This document shows, piece by piece, positions 33,058 through 42,267 of a stretch of DNA of 56,987 nt (the first letter of the stretch is position 1; every line of letters starts with the position of its first letter). The notes under the pieces are model-generated. The model did not search any database and was not told where the DNA came from. It was given only the letters and a program-made list of their open reading frames with translations. Location: contig JAFKMU010000064.1 in the NCBI GenBank assembly GCA_017305195.1, forward strand, positions 1 through 56,987, written 5' to 3'. The position numbers were made by a program, and so were the translations under genes. This DNA comes from Verrucomicrobiota bacterium (lineage in GTDB: Bacteria > Verrucomicrobiota > Verrucomicrobiia > Chthoniobacterales > Terrimicrobiaceae).

Positions 33058-34038
33058 ATGCGTCTCCTGATTACTGGCGGCTGCGGCTTTATCGGCAGCA
33101 ACTTCGTTCGCTTCGTGCTGGATCATTACCAGCCCGAGTTTGTCACCAATGTGGACGCACTCACCTATGCGGGCAATCCGGATAACCTCGCCGGGGTCGC
33201 CGAGCAGTACAGCGACCGCTACGAGTTCTTCCGCGCCGACATCGCCGACCGCGAAGCGGTCGAGGAGATCATGGCCCGGCACAAATTCTTCGCCGTCATC
33301 AACTTCGCCGCCGAGACGCATGTGGACCGCAGCATCTCGTCGCCCGGCAATTTCATTCACACCAATGTCGTCGGCACCGAGGTGCTCCTCGAGAGCGCCC
33401 GCCGCAATGGCGTAAAGCGCTTCGTCCAGATCTCGACCGACGAGGTCTACGGATCGCTCGGCCCCGAGGGAGCCTTTACGGAAAAGTCGCCCATCGACCC
33501 CAGCTCGCCCTACTCCGCCAGCAAGGCCGGGGCCGATTTGCTCGCCCTCGCGGCCTACAAGACCTTTGGCCAGGAGGTCGTCGTCACCCGCTGCTCGAAT
33601 AACTACGGCCCCTACCAGTTCCCGGAGAAACTCATCCCGCTGATGATTACCAACGCCCTGGCGGACAAGAAGTTGCCCGTCTACGGCGATGGCCTGAACG
33701 TGCGGGACTGGATTCACGTCGAGGACCACTGTCGCGCCGTCATGGCCGTGCTGCTCGATGGCACGCCGGGCGAGGTTTACAACGTCGGAGCCAGCGCCGA
33801 GATGCAAAACATCCAGGTCGTCGAGCTCATCCTCGAGACCCTCGGCAAACCCCGCGAGCTCATCACCTACGTCGCCGACCGCCTCGGCCACGACCGCCGC
33901 TACGCCATCGACTCGTCGAAAATCCAGACCCAGCTCGGCTGGAAGCCCATTCACACCCCCGAGGCCGGCCTGCGCGAGACCATCCAGTGGTATCTCGACA
34001 ACCGCCCGTGGTGGGAGAAGCTCCTCGGCCACGCATGA
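33058..34038 (+). CDS. rmlB: dTDP-glucose 4,6-dehydratase
   Basis: This cytoplasmic short-chain dehydrogenase/reductase makes dTDP-4-keto-6-deoxyglucose for 6-deoxysugars such as rhamnose. The 326-residue product has the NAD-binding G-G-C-G-F-I-G (7-13), the catalytic triad region S-T-D-E-V-Y-G with T127-D128-E129 and Y152-x3-K156 (Y-S-A-S-K), and the family's N-N-Y-G-P-Y-Q-F-P-E-K. Length fits RmlB. Its stop overlaps the start of rmlD (ATGA), and rsmE follows. rmlA and rmlC are not in the window, so the full rhamnose pathway must be completed elsewhere. Confidence 0.95.
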   Translation: MRLLITGGCGFIGSNFVRFVLDHYQPEFVTNVDALTYAGNPDNLAGVAEQYSDRYEFFRADIADREAVEEIMARHKFFAVINFAAETHVDRSISSPGNFIHTNVVGTEVLLESARRNGVKRFVQISTDEVYGSLGPEGAFTEKSPIDPSSPYSASKAGADLLALAAYKTFGQEVVVTRCSNNYGPYQFPEKLIPLMITNALADKKLPVYGDGLNVRDWIHVEDHCRAVMAVLLDGTPGEVYNVGASAEMQNIQVVELILETLGKPRELITYVADRLGHDRRYAIDSSKIQTQLGWKPIHTPEAGLRETIQWYLDNRPWWEKLLGHA

Positions 34039-34904
34039 GCCGCATCGCGATCCTCGGCGCCCGGGGTCGCATGGGCGCAGCCTTCGCCCGCCAATGGGCG
34101 CCGCAGCATGACGTCACCGCCCTCGCCCGGCCCGAGCTCGACCTGACCGACCTCGCCGCCCTCGAGCGGCTGGTGAAGTCGCTGGACTACGACGTCCTCG
34201 TCAACGCCGCCGCCTCGACCAATGTCGACCGCTGCGAGACTGAGCGCGACGAGGCGACCGTGGTGAACGCCACCGCCGTCGGCCTGCTCGCCCGCCTCGC
34301 CGCCGAGCGGGACGCCCGGTTCATTCACATCAGCACCGACTACGTTTTCGATGGGGAAAAAGACACGTCCTACGTCGAGACCGACGAAGCGCGGCCCCTC
34401 GGCCACTACGGCCAGACCAAGCTCGACGGCGAGCGCCTCGCCCTCGCCGCCTCGCCCCGCCATGTCGTCGCCCGCGTTTCCTGGGTCTTCGGCCCGGACA
34501 AGCCCAGCTTCGTCGACATGATCGTCGATCGCGCGCTGAAAAATCCCCGCGTCGAGGCCATCGCCGACAAAACCTCCAGCCCCACCTCCGCCGAGGACAG
34601 CGCGGAGTGGCTCGCCGCCTTCTTTGACCCCGCCAACCCCGGCGGGCTGTACCACGCCTGCAACTCCGGCTCCTGCACCTGGCAGGAGTACGGCCAGCAT
34701 GCGCTCGATTGCGCCCTCCAGGCCGGTGCGCCGATTCAGGCTCGCACCGTGGAACCCATTCCCCTAGCCTCCATGAAGGCATTCGTGGCTCCGCGGCCGC
34801 GGCAGACGGCCCTGCATACCGGCAAACTCGCGTCGGTATTGGGTCGCCCGCCTCGTTCGTGGCAGGATGCGGTTGCCGACTTCATTCAACGAAAATTCCG
34901 CTAA
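34035..34904 (+). CDS. rmlD: dTDP-4-dehydrorhamnose reductase
   Basis: RmlD reduces dTDP-4-dehydrorhamnose to dTDP-L-rhamnose. The 289-residue protein begins M-S-R-I-A-I-L-G-A-R-G-R-M-G, an NAD(P)-binding G-x2-G-x2-G loop. It contains N-A-A-A-S-T-N-V-D-R-C-E, H-I-S-T-D-Y-V-F-D-G and catalytic Y-x3-K (Y-G-Q-T-K-L-D-G-E). The ATG overlaps the rmlB stop by 4 bp. The downstream gene also overlaps its stop (TAATG), so the three genes are co-translated. An alternative upstream start lies in rmlB and is not used. Confidence 0.93.
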   Translation: MSRIAILGARGRMGAAFARQWAPQHDVTALARPELDLTDLAALERLVKSLDYDVLVNAAASTNVDRCETERDEATVVNATAVGLLARLAAERDARFIHISTDYVFDGEKDTSYVETDEARPLGHYGQTKLDGERLALAASPRHVVARVSWVFGPDKPSFVDMIVDRALKNPRVEAIADKTSSPTSAEDSAEWLAAFFDPANPGGLYHACNSGSCTWQEYGQHALDCALQAGAPIQARTVEPIPLASMKAFVAPRPRQTALHTGKLASVLGRPPRSWQDAVADFIQRKFR

Positions 34905-35632
34905 TGCACCGATTTTACCTTACACCGGATCAATGGAACGCCCCTGCGCCGCAGCTCGACCCGGGCGAATCTCACCACGCCGTCGACGTGCTGCGCCTCG
35001 GTGCGGGAGATCGCGTGGTCGTGTTTGACGGCCTCGGCTCCGAAGCCACCGCGCAGATCGTCGCCCCCGAGGGCAAGACCATCAAGCTGCGCCTCCTCGC
35101 CAAGGCCAAGACCCAGCCGCTCCCCTGCGCCATCACGCTCGGCCAGGCCGTGCCCAAGGGCAAAAACATGGACTTCATCATCCAGAAGGCCGTGGAACTC
35201 GGCGCGGCCCGCATCGCCCCGCTCTTCTCCGACCGCACGGTCGTGCAGCTCGACGCCGCCGACGCGGAAAAGAAGCGCACCAAGTGGCACGAAACCGCCA
35301 TCGAGGCCTGCAAGCAGTGCGGGCAGAATCGCATCCCCGAGGTGCTCACCCCGCGCACGCCGAAGGCCTTCCTGGAATCCGGCGAGAAGTACGACCTCAT
35401 GCTCATCGCCTCGCTCCAGCCCGACGCGCGGCGCATTAAAGACGTGCTCGCCGAGGTCAGCAAGCCGGCCAACGTGCTCGTGCTCGTCGGCCCGGAGGGA
35501 GATTTCACCCCGGCGGAGATTTCCCTGGCCAAGAGCTTCGGCTGCCAGCCGATCACCCTCGGCCCCATCATCCTGCGCACCGAGACCGCCGCGCTCTACT
35601 GCCTGAGCGTCCTCGCGCACGAGTTGTTCTAA
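34904..35632 (+). CDS. rsmE: 16S rRNA (uracil(1498)-N(3))-methyltransferase
   Basis: RsmE methylates U1498 of 16S rRNA using S-adenosylmethionine. The 242-residue protein has an N-terminal PUA-like barrel (M-H-R-F-Y-L to ~70) and a SPOUT domain with the trefoil-knot hallmarks V-G-P-E-G-D-F-T-P-A-E-I and L-G-P-I-I-L-R-T-E-T-A. Length is typical. The start overlaps the rmlD stop. A strong hairpin lies 18 bp after the stop codon. Its grouping with rhamnose genes is probably only transcriptional. Confidence 0.95.
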   Translation: MHRFYLTPDQWNAPAPQLDPGESHHAVDVLRLGAGDRVVVFDGLGSEATAQIVAPEGKTIKLRLLAKAKTQPLPCAITLGQAVPKGKNMDFIIQKAVELGAARIAPLFSDRTVVQLDAADAEKKRTKWHETAIEACKQCGQNRIPEVLTPRTPKAFLESGEKYDLMLIASLQPDARRIKDVLAEVSKPANVLVLVGPEGDFTPAEISLAKSFGCQPITLGPIILRTETAALYCLSVLAHELF

Positions 35633-35649
35633 GGATTCTCAATCCCACC

Positions 35650-35684
35650 AAAAGGGGGGAGTGCTCCGGCGCTTCCCCCCTTTT
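35650..35684 (+). terminator. Rho-independent terminator after rsmE
   Basis: AAAAGGGGGGAGTGC pairs with GCTTCCCCCCTTTT around a short TCCGGC loop and ends in TTTTGCATTT. The stem has six G:C pairs flanked by A:T pairs on both sides, so it can work in both directions between rsmE and the convergent autotransporter gene. Confidence 0.85.
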
Positions 35685-35699
35685 GCATTTACGGAAAGG

Positions 35700-35734
35700 G
35701 AGCCCGCCGGAGATTGACGCTCCAGGACGGGCTC
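35700..35734 (-). terminator. Second hairpin, downstream of the autotransporter gene
   Basis: GAGCCCG (35700-35706) pairs with CGGGCTC (35728-35734), with an inner GGAG/CTCC pair. On the minus strand it starts ~30 bp after the autotransporter stop codon and is followed by CCCTTTCC. It probably acts with the neighbouring hairpin as terminator for the minus-strand gene. Confidence 0.55.
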
Positions 35735-35765
35735 TCGCCGCCACTGAGTATTGGCTGCTCTGCTT

Positions 35766-38700
35766 CTAGAACTTGAAGCCTACGCCGCCGGAGATCATGT
35801 GGCTCACGAAGTCCTCACGACCGAAGTTCGCGTTGTAGTAAAAGTTCGCATTCCACGTGTCGCCAAACTGCGCGCTGACCCCCGCTCCCGCCCACACGCT
35901 GTCGCGATCCGGCGCGCTCGTGCTGTAGTCAAAGCTCGCGCCGCTGCCGCCGTCGAGTGAGGCTCCGATGTTCTGCGAATTCTCCAGGAACTCGTGCTGC
36001 CAGAACAACCGGCCCTCCGGGATGATCGCGATCTTCTCGTTCACGTTCCAGGTGTAGGCCACACGTCCTCCCACGTTCATCCGCAGGCTGTTGAGATTCT
36101 GCTGGTCCACCCTCAGGTTCAGGCTGTTCGCATCGGTCTCCGTGAAGGGAGCCACTCCGGCATAGGTATACTGGCCGCTCAGGAGCGGACCAAAGGTGAA
36201 CCCTTTCACCTTCCAGTCGTAGCCCGCATCCAGGTAGGTCGTAAACTGCCCGCCATTTGGCTGGCTGTGCGCCACACGGTCGATGCTTCCAAACTTGATC
36301 GGGCGACGCGCGAGGTAGCCATTGTATCCGCCGCCGATGATCGTGTCGGCATAGAAACCGCCGGCCTGATACGTCGCGTAGCCGCCAAACAAGGCGCTGT
36401 TGATGGTCATCAGGCCGCCGCCGTTATACTTCGAGTAGAGCCCCTGGTAGCCGATGTACGCGCCCGTCGTGAGGTTCTCACTCCACTTGTAATCGGCCCC
36501 GGTCATGAACCCTCCGCTCTGGTAGTTGTAGTTGGGCAGGTTGCTCACGTTCGTCACTTGCGCAAACACGCCATTGCCCTGCACCCACACGCCCCATTTG
36601 TTGTCGGGCGTGGGAGCCAGGATGTCCTTCCCATCCTTGGCGTCCTTGGCATCCATCACGCTCTTGCCATTCTTGTCATACGCCAGGCTTGCCGTCATGC
36701 CCACGGCGGAAAACCCACGCGCGCCGAGCTTCACCGCGCTCATTCGCTGCGCGAGGAACTGGTTCTGGCTGATCGCCTGCTCGATGGTGATGTCGCCCAG
36801 GCTCTCGTAAAAGCCGGGCATGATTTGCTCAAACGCCGTCGGGTACTGGTCTGCCGTCAGAAAGTCCAGGGCCGTGCTGACCACTTCCTTGTCTCCGCCT
36901 GCCGGGATGAAGCTGTCCAAAGCCTTCGCGACATTCGTCTGGTTCTGGTTCTGCGCCACCAGGGTGTAGCTGGTCGGCGCGATCAGGATCGAGCCGGTGC
37001 CGCCGCTGGTCAGGAATCGCGCACGGAATGTCTCCGGGGACGACGTAACGATGCTGTCAAACTTCCCGCTGATGCTTCCTGCCTGCAGGAAGGCAAACTG
37101 CTGGCCGTACTGGAACTTGTAGCCGCCGAAGCTCAGCACCTGAAGCTGGCCCGCGAGCTGCGCGTTGCCGCTCACGATCAAGCGGTCAAACACCGTCGAG
37201 CTGGCCACCTCGACCTGCAACGAACCCCCGCTCGTCTGCGTAAAGTTGCCATTCACCGTCAGCGTTCCCGGCGAATTGCCCGGAGCCACCACGCCGCTGT
37301 TGAACAGGTTTCCCAGGATGAAGCCGCTGCCCTTGAGCCACGCCCCCAGGCTCACCAGCACGTTCTGCGCTTGCAGGGTTCCGTTCACCGAGAGTGTTCC
37401 TTCGTTGATGTAGGCATTGCCTCCCACGAACATGTTGGCCAGCAGGTTCAGCAGGCCCTGTCCGATTTTCTGAAAGTCTCCGGGCGTGCTCACGGGGTAG
37501 TTCCCCAGGATCACCCCCGTGCCGCTGGCCACGTTGAAGGTCCCCTGCGTAATCGAGAGCGGGCCGTTCAGCGTCAGCGTTCCGTTCGGCGCAAAGCTCA
37601 GGCTCATCACGGCGTTCGACGCTCCGCTCGGCCCGGTCTCGCTGCCAAAGATCACTTCAAATAGCGCCGTCTCCGATGTCCCGGCCTGGTTGTCCAACTG
37701 GCCCGGGGTGGCAACTATCGCCCCAGTAAACAAGAGATCCGAACCCACGATGCTGAACTCGCCGCTCAAGCCGGAGATATTCGACCCATAGCCAAGCAGG
37801 TTCAGATCGAAGCCATTATCCACGCCGCTGATCAGGGTATAGGTACCCGGCGTGAAGCCCGCGTTATTGAAGAAAAAGCTCGAGGGCGAAGTGAGCGTCA
37901 CCGGATTGCTCGAAATGATCTGATCGGACGTGCCGGAAGCTCCGAGGTCAAAAAGCAGCCTGCCTCCATTGAGATTCAGCCCCTGCACCGTGATCGACGT
38001 CGCATGCCCCACATCGCCGGGACTGAAATACCCGCCGTTTACCTTCACCGTGGAACTGGCCAGGCTCTGTGTCGCGAGCTGGCCGTTGTTCACGATCGTG
38101 CTGCCAGTATAGGTTTGGCTCTGCGCGAAAACCGTCTTGCCGACCCCATTCTGTTGCACGTTCACGCTGCCGGCAATGGTCGGAGCAAAGCTGTATGACG
38201 CGTGATTGTGATCAAAGATCAGTTTTGCGTCCCCGGCGCCTCCGACAACCATCGGGGCCAGAAGCGTTCCCGCCGTGGTGCCGTTGCCGATCTTGAGCGT
38301 ACCGGAGGAACCCTGATCCTTGGCCAGACCCACCACGCCCAGACTTTGGACCACGCCATCGCCCACGAGATTCAGCTCCCCGGCGCCGGCTCCCCCGACC
38401 AGGATCGACACATCCGGCACAGCGCTGCCGCTCGGCACGGTTGCGGTATTCTCCCATCTGCCGCCACTGACTGTCACCGTGCCACTCGATGAAGCCTGGT
38501 ATCCAAGAACACCGATACCGTCCTTAACCAACCCCCCATTGATCTCCGAGGTGCCGGTGCCGGAATTGCCGATCACCATCGTGGGCACACCTCCGGTCAC
38601 AGGCAGCCCCCCGCTCGTGATCCATGAGCCGCTGTTGACCACGACCGAGCCGATAGAACCAGCATGCTCTCCCACGCTGGCAAAAGCGTCCTTAACGTCT

Positions 38701-39707
38701 CCGCCGGAGATCGTCAGGGTTCCCTTGCCATCCATCCCGACGAAAAGCTCTTCACTGTGCTCCCATGAACCACCCGAGACCGTGGCTGTGCCGACACCGG
38801 TCGCCCCATATCCAAGAAAACCGTTTGTATCCGATACCTGTCCGCCAGTGATCGTGAGATCGCCTATGCCTTGATCTCCAACATTAACCTGATAATTGCT
38901 CCATGTGCCGCCGCTGATATTGGCCGTGCCGTGGCTTCCCTGGGCTGATCCGAGAATGCTGTTGTAGGCCGAAACATAGCCATTCTCACTGACATTCAGG
39001 GTTCCCTCACTGCCGCTGTAGGTTCCCACGAGCAGCCCGGTGGGGCCTTCGTTGACCCACCGTCCACTCCCTTTCACCGTCACCGTCCCGTCACCTCCAT
39101 CATTAATGCCGATATAAGAAGTGGTGTTGGAGGTATTTGTTACCGTACCGCCAGAGATGGTCAGAGTGCCTTTACCGGATGCGCCCACGCCGAAACCGAG
39201 GTTCGCATCATTGTTCCAGGCGCCTCCGGTAACGGTCACCGTACCGACGCTGCCCGCTCCATTCCCGATATCGATCACACCCGATGCGCCGGTGACCGAC
39301 AAAGTTCCCCCGCTAACCAGCAGATCGCCAGTTCCAGAGGCGCCCACATAGAGGGAGGTATTGTCCCACGTGCCGCCGGAGATGACTGCATTCCCCGTAG
39401 TGCCCGCGCTGGCTCCGATATTGGTGACAGTGCCTGATAGTGCGCCACCGGAGACGACGACCTTGTCGCCACCGGCAACACTGCCTACCGAAAGAATATT
39501 ATAGGAACCCGAGATCGCCGTAGGAAGCAAAGCCGTACCGCCATTATCAATGAAGGCCGTGGAGGAAGAAGTCGGCACCCCCGCGGTCCAATTACTGTCC
39601 TCGGTCCACAGGCCCGTCTGCACATCCCAATGCGATCCGGCGGATCTCGCCATCGCTGCGCTCAGCGCCAAAGACATCACCAGCCCCGCAACAAGAAAAA
39701 CTCGCAT
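35766..39707 (-). CDS. Autotransporter with repeat-rich passenger and C-terminal beta-barrel
   Basis: The 1313-residue product has a signal peptide (M-R-V-F-L-V-A-G-L-V-M-S-L-A-L-S-A-A-M-A), then many repeats of the type I-S-G-G-T-W-x-N ... V-G-x-x-G-x-G-x-L-T-I-S-G-G (roughly 65-470), which should fold into a beta-helix. The passenger continues with P-G-D/N-S-P-G-T-L-T-V-N-G-N-F-T and similar segments typical of autotransporter-associated repeats. The last ~270 residues form a 12-strand barrel closing with G-G-V-G-F-K-F, where the terminal Phe is the usual assembly signal. It should display the passenger on the outer membrane. ATG 39707 begins the signal peptide. Confidence 0.9.
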   Translation of the reverse strand: MRVFLVAGLVMSLALSAAMARSAGSHWDVQTGLWTEDSNWTAGVPTSSSTAFIDNGGTALLPTAISGSYNILSVGSVAGGDKVVVSGGALSGTVTNIGASAGTTGNAVISGGTWDNTSLYVGASGTGDLLVSGGTLSVTGASGVIDIGNGAGSVGTVTVTGGAWNNDANLGFGVGASGKGTLTISGGTVTNTSNTTSYIGINDGGDGTVTVKGSGRWVNEGPTGLLVGTYSGSEGTLNVSENGYVSAYNSILGSAQGSHGTANISGGTWSNYQVNVGDQGIGDLTITGGQVSDTNGFLGYGATGVGTATVSGGSWEHSEELFVGMDGKGTLTISGGDVKDAFASVGEHAGSIGSVVVNSGSWITSGGLPVTGGVPTMVIGNSGTGTSEINGGLVKDGIGVLGYQASSSGTVTVSGGRWENTATVPSGSAVPDVSILVGGAGAGELNLVGDGVVQSLGVVGLAKDQGSSGTLKIGNGTTAGTLLAPMVVGGAGDAKLIFDHNHASYSFAPTIAGSVNVQQNGVGKTVFAQSQTYTGSTIVNNGQLATQSLASSTVKVNGGYFSPGDVGHATSITVQGLNLNGGRLLFDLGASGTSDQIISSNPVTLTSPSSFFFNNAGFTPGTYTLISGVDNGFDLNLLGYGSNISGLSGEFSIVGSDLLFTGAIVATPGQLDNQAGTSETALFEVIFGSETGPSGASNAVMSLSFAPNGTLTLNGPLSITQGTFNVASGTGVILGNYPVSTPGDFQKIGQGLLNLLANMFVGGNAYINEGTLSVNGTLQAQNVLVSLGAWLKGSGFILGNLFNSGVVAPGNSPGTLTVNGNFTQTSGGSLQVEVASSTVFDRLIVSGNAQLAGQLQVLSFGGYKFQYGQQFAFLQAGSISGKFDSIVTSSPETFRARFLTSGGTGSILIAPTSYTLVAQNQNQTNVAKALDSFIPAGGDKEVVSTALDFLTADQYPTAFEQIMPGFYESLGDITIEQAISQNQFLAQRMSAVKLGARGFSAVGMTASLAYDKNGKSVMDAKDAKDGKDILAPTPDNKWGVWVQGNGVFAQVTNVSNLPNYNYQSGGFMTGADYKWSENLTTGAYIGYQGLYSKYNGGGLMTINSALFGGYATYQAGGFYADTIIGGGYNGYLARRPIKFGSIDRVAHSQPNGGQFTTYLDAGYDWKVKGFTFGPLLSGQYTYAGVAPFTETDANSLNLRVDQQNLNSLRMNVGGRVAYTWNVNEKIAIIPEGRLFWQHEFLENSQNIGASLDGGSGASFDYSTSAPDRDSVWAGAGVSAQFGDTWNANFYYNANFGREDFVSHMISGGVGFKF

Positions 39708-39979
39708 AATATTATGGGGCGAGACTATCTGAACCTCAATGTTCGACAGGCAAGAGGGACTCGATGAACCCGGCTGCCTACTCCATGAATCCGGCAGAAC
39801 ATCCGCACTCTTGCCAGGATAAAGAAGCTCAACCCGGGAGGCTTCGCCTTCCGTTCCACCGCAAAATCGAACGCCGGGCTTCGGCATCCGAAACGCCGGT
39901 TCCGGGTGAATCCTGACCCGCAGGGAGATGTCCCCGCCAGACCTTCAGCTTTTATCTCGTCGCATTCTGCGACAACACC
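39708..39979. other. Intergenic space, upstream of the autotransporter
   Basis: 270 bp between the autotransporter start and the end of the GH74-like gene, both on the minus strand. It should hold the autotransporter promoter. An open frame extends the autotransporter upstream without a signal peptide, so I treat it as non-coding. No clear hairpin was seen. Confidence 0.5.
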
Positions 39980-42184
39980 CTATTCCCCGGCAGCTCGCGG
40001 TTCGCCATAGGCAAACCCGGCCCCGGAGAAGGCAATATACACTTTGCCAAAGACATCCTTGTCGCCATCCATCGCGTCGATCCAGTCAAAGATCCCCAGC
40101 GGGTATTGGCCGATCCGATCCCAGCTTTTCCCGGCATCCGTGGAGCGATAAATCCCCGTTGCTCCCGCCGCCACGCCCGCCACGTAGATCGCGGGATACC
40201 CGCCCTCGCGCTCCGGTTTACCCAGGCCGACATTGAACGCCTGCGCAATCCCCGGCAGCATCGACCAGCTCTCCCCGCCGTCCTCCGAGAGCCAGAGCCC
40301 GCCCACCGGCGGGTTTCCCTGGCTGCCCTCGGCGAAAAGCAGATGCCCCGCGTGGCCCGGCACGGATTTCAGGATGGAATTCACCCGCCCGAGCGGCGGC
40401 GACTGCGCGGTCTTCACGAAGGTCGCGCCGCCATCCTCGGAGCGAAAGAACCCCTCGCGCGTGTGGTAGTAGTAAAAGCGATCCGCCGTCACGCGATCCG
40501 CGCAGAGCGGCTTCTGCGGGCCGAAGTACCCGCCCGTGCCGGACTCCTTCAGCCCGTCGCCGAGCCGCGCCTGCTGCCACGTCACGCCGCGATCCCTGGT
40601 GAAATACGGCAGCACCTTTTGCACCGGAGCCCACGCCATGCAGTCGGGGCTGGCGGCGGAAATCGCGATCGTCCCGTACTCCAGCCCGCCCGGTATGGTC
40701 TTGTCCTTCACCGCCGGGAAGATCGTCCACGTGATGCCGCCATCGGGAGAGAAGCCCGCCTCGTTCACATGCGGGCCAAAGCCGAGGTGATTGCGAAAGA
40801 CCGCCGCGACGAACTGCGGGTCCGCCGGGCACCAATCCAGCGACCACGCGCTCATAAAGTACGGCACCGCCCGCCGCGCGGTGTAGGCATCGGGCTCGTC
40901 GAAGCGGAACACCCCGACATCCCACATCGCGCCGAGGGGCTTGCCTCCAGGCGGAGCGATCACGTCGTTGCCGCAGGTTTCCTCGATGCCCTCGCTGGCC
41001 GCCTGCCATGCGATGTCGGGCGTCGAGAGATCCCGCGCATGCCACACGCCGAAGCCCTCCGCCAGCCACAGCTCGCCCGAGGCGTCAAAGGCGATCTCGC
41101 CCACGCTCAGCCAGTAATTCTCCTGCTTCCCGAGCCATTGGATCGTGGGGCTCAGGTATTGAAAACCGTGAGCCGACCACGTCGCGCCCTGGTCCGTCGA
41201 GGCAAAGAACTGCCCGCCACTCACGATGAGCGCCAGCCGTTGCGCGTCCTTCGGATCGACCGCGATGCCGTAATACGCCTTGCTGCCGCCCTCCTTCGTC
41301 GTCGGCGTGATGTCGGTCCACGCGCCTTCCGGCGACCGCTTCCACACCGCGCCCGTGCGGCCCGCGTCATTGTCGTAGAGAACGTAATACGCTCCATCCG
41401 GTCCGACGGCCGCATCGCGCACATTGCCCGTCCCGGCCTGTTCCGCGCTGGCAATGTCCTTCCACGTCGCCCCGCCATCCTCGCTGCGAAAAACGCCCGC
41501 GCGGTTCGATGTCACATAAATTACCCGCGTCCGCTCCGTGCCATCCTCCGCCTTCACCGTGCCGCCGGAGGGATCAAAGACAACCGTATTGACTCCATGC
41601 GGTTCCGTGCCCTTCGGAATCGCCTCCACCCGCCGCCACGTCGCCCCCGCATCGCCCGTGCGCCAGAGCCCGCTTGAGATCGAGCCAAAGAAAACCACCC
41701 GGCTGTCGCGGGGATCGACCGCCAACCGCTCGCCATCGAGCCGCCCCTCGCCATTCGGCTCCATGCCCGCCTGCTGGCTGGCAAAATGCGTCGCCACCCA
41801 GGTATCGCCCCGGTTCGCGCTGCGATAGATCTGCCCGCGAAAGGCCATGTACGCGACATCCGGCTCGCCCGGAGCCGCCACGAGGCTGTCCACCCCGCCG
41901 TGGCATCCATAAGCCACCGCCTCCGCCGGCATCGAGGCATCCGTCACGATCTGCCTCCAGGTCGACGTTGAGGGCTCCCACCGGTAAGCCCCGGAAACAT
42001 CCGTGCGTGCAAACGCCGGCCCCGCGCCATCCGCCCGCACCTCCATCCCCGTCACCCACCCACCCCCGCCGATCTTGAGCGGCTTCCAGTCGTACGTGGC
42101 GGAAAGATCGTCCGCCCAAAGCGAACCCGCCACCAAAAGCCCGGCCATGCAAAGCCCACGCCGGAAAGCATCGGAGATATTCAT
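39980..42184 (-). CDS. Secreted GH74-like beta-propeller glycosidase (BNR/Asp-box repeats)
   Basis: The 734-residue protein has a signal peptide (~1-24, ending S-L-W-A-D) and at least nine Asp-box motifs of the form S-x-D-x-G-x-T-W: S-A-N-R-G-D-T-W, T-G-D-A-G-A-T-W, S-E-D-G-G-A-T-W, S-T-D-Q-G-A-T-W, S-P-D-G-G-I-T-W, T-R-D-R-G-V-T-W, S-E-D-G-G-A-T-F, S-E-D-G-G-E-S-W and S-T-D-A-G-K-S-W. The start W-K-P-L-K-I-G-G-G-G-W-V-T-G and A-R-T-D-V-S-G-A-Y-R-W match xyloglucanase/oligoxyloglucan-hydrolase propellers (GH74). The sequence fits two seven-bladed propellers. Substrate is probably a plant glucan, but this is inferred. Confidence 0.88.
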   Translation of the reverse strand: MNISDAFRRGLCMAGLLVAGSLWADDLSATYDWKPLKIGGGGWVTGMEVRADGAGPAFARTDVSGAYRWEPSTSTWRQIVTDASMPAEAVAYGCHGGVDSLVAAPGEPDVAYMAFRGQIYRSANRGDTWVATHFASQQAGMEPNGEGRLDGERLAVDPRDSRVVFFGSISSGLWRTGDAGATWRRVEAIPKGTEPHGVNTVVFDPSGGTVKAEDGTERTRVIYVTSNRAGVFRSEDGGATWKDIASAEQAGTGNVRDAAVGPDGAYYVLYDNDAGRTGAVWKRSPEGAWTDITPTTKEGGSKAYYGIAVDPKDAQRLALIVSGGQFFASTDQGATWSAHGFQYLSPTIQWLGKQENYWLSVGEIAFDASGELWLAEGFGVWHARDLSTPDIAWQAASEGIEETCGNDVIAPPGGKPLGAMWDVGVFRFDEPDAYTARRAVPYFMSAWSLDWCPADPQFVAAVFRNHLGFGPHVNEAGFSPDGGITWTIFPAVKDKTIPGGLEYGTIAISAASPDCMAWAPVQKVLPYFTRDRGVTWQQARLGDGLKESGTGGYFGPQKPLCADRVTADRFYYYHTREGFFRSEDGGATFVKTAQSPPLGRVNSILKSVPGHAGHLLFAEGSQGNPPVGGLWLSEDGGESWSMLPGIAQAFNVGLGKPEREGGYPAIYVAGVAAGATGIYRSTDAGKSWDRIGQYPLGIFDWIDAMDGDKDVFGKVYIAFSGAGFAYGEPRAAGE

Positions 42185-42267
42185 AAAGGGAGATCACCCG
42201 ACCGGATCACGCCGGGCCCCGCCACTACAAAGAATTCCCGCCGGAATCGCAAGGCCGGGAATACCAT

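Noticed and set aside
35994..37664. 556-codon open frame on the plus strand
   Set aside because: It is antisense to the autotransporter barrel and linker; composition is rich in Arg/His/Val without structure.
37900..39700. Regular repeats that might suggest a CRISPR array
   Set aside because: The periodicity is that of coding repeats (I-S-G-G) inside the autotransporter; the repeats are not identical and have no constant spacer length.
40106..41677. 523-codon open frame on the plus strand
   Set aside because: It is a shadow of the GH74-like gene, whose Asp-box repeats leave no doubt about the coding strand.
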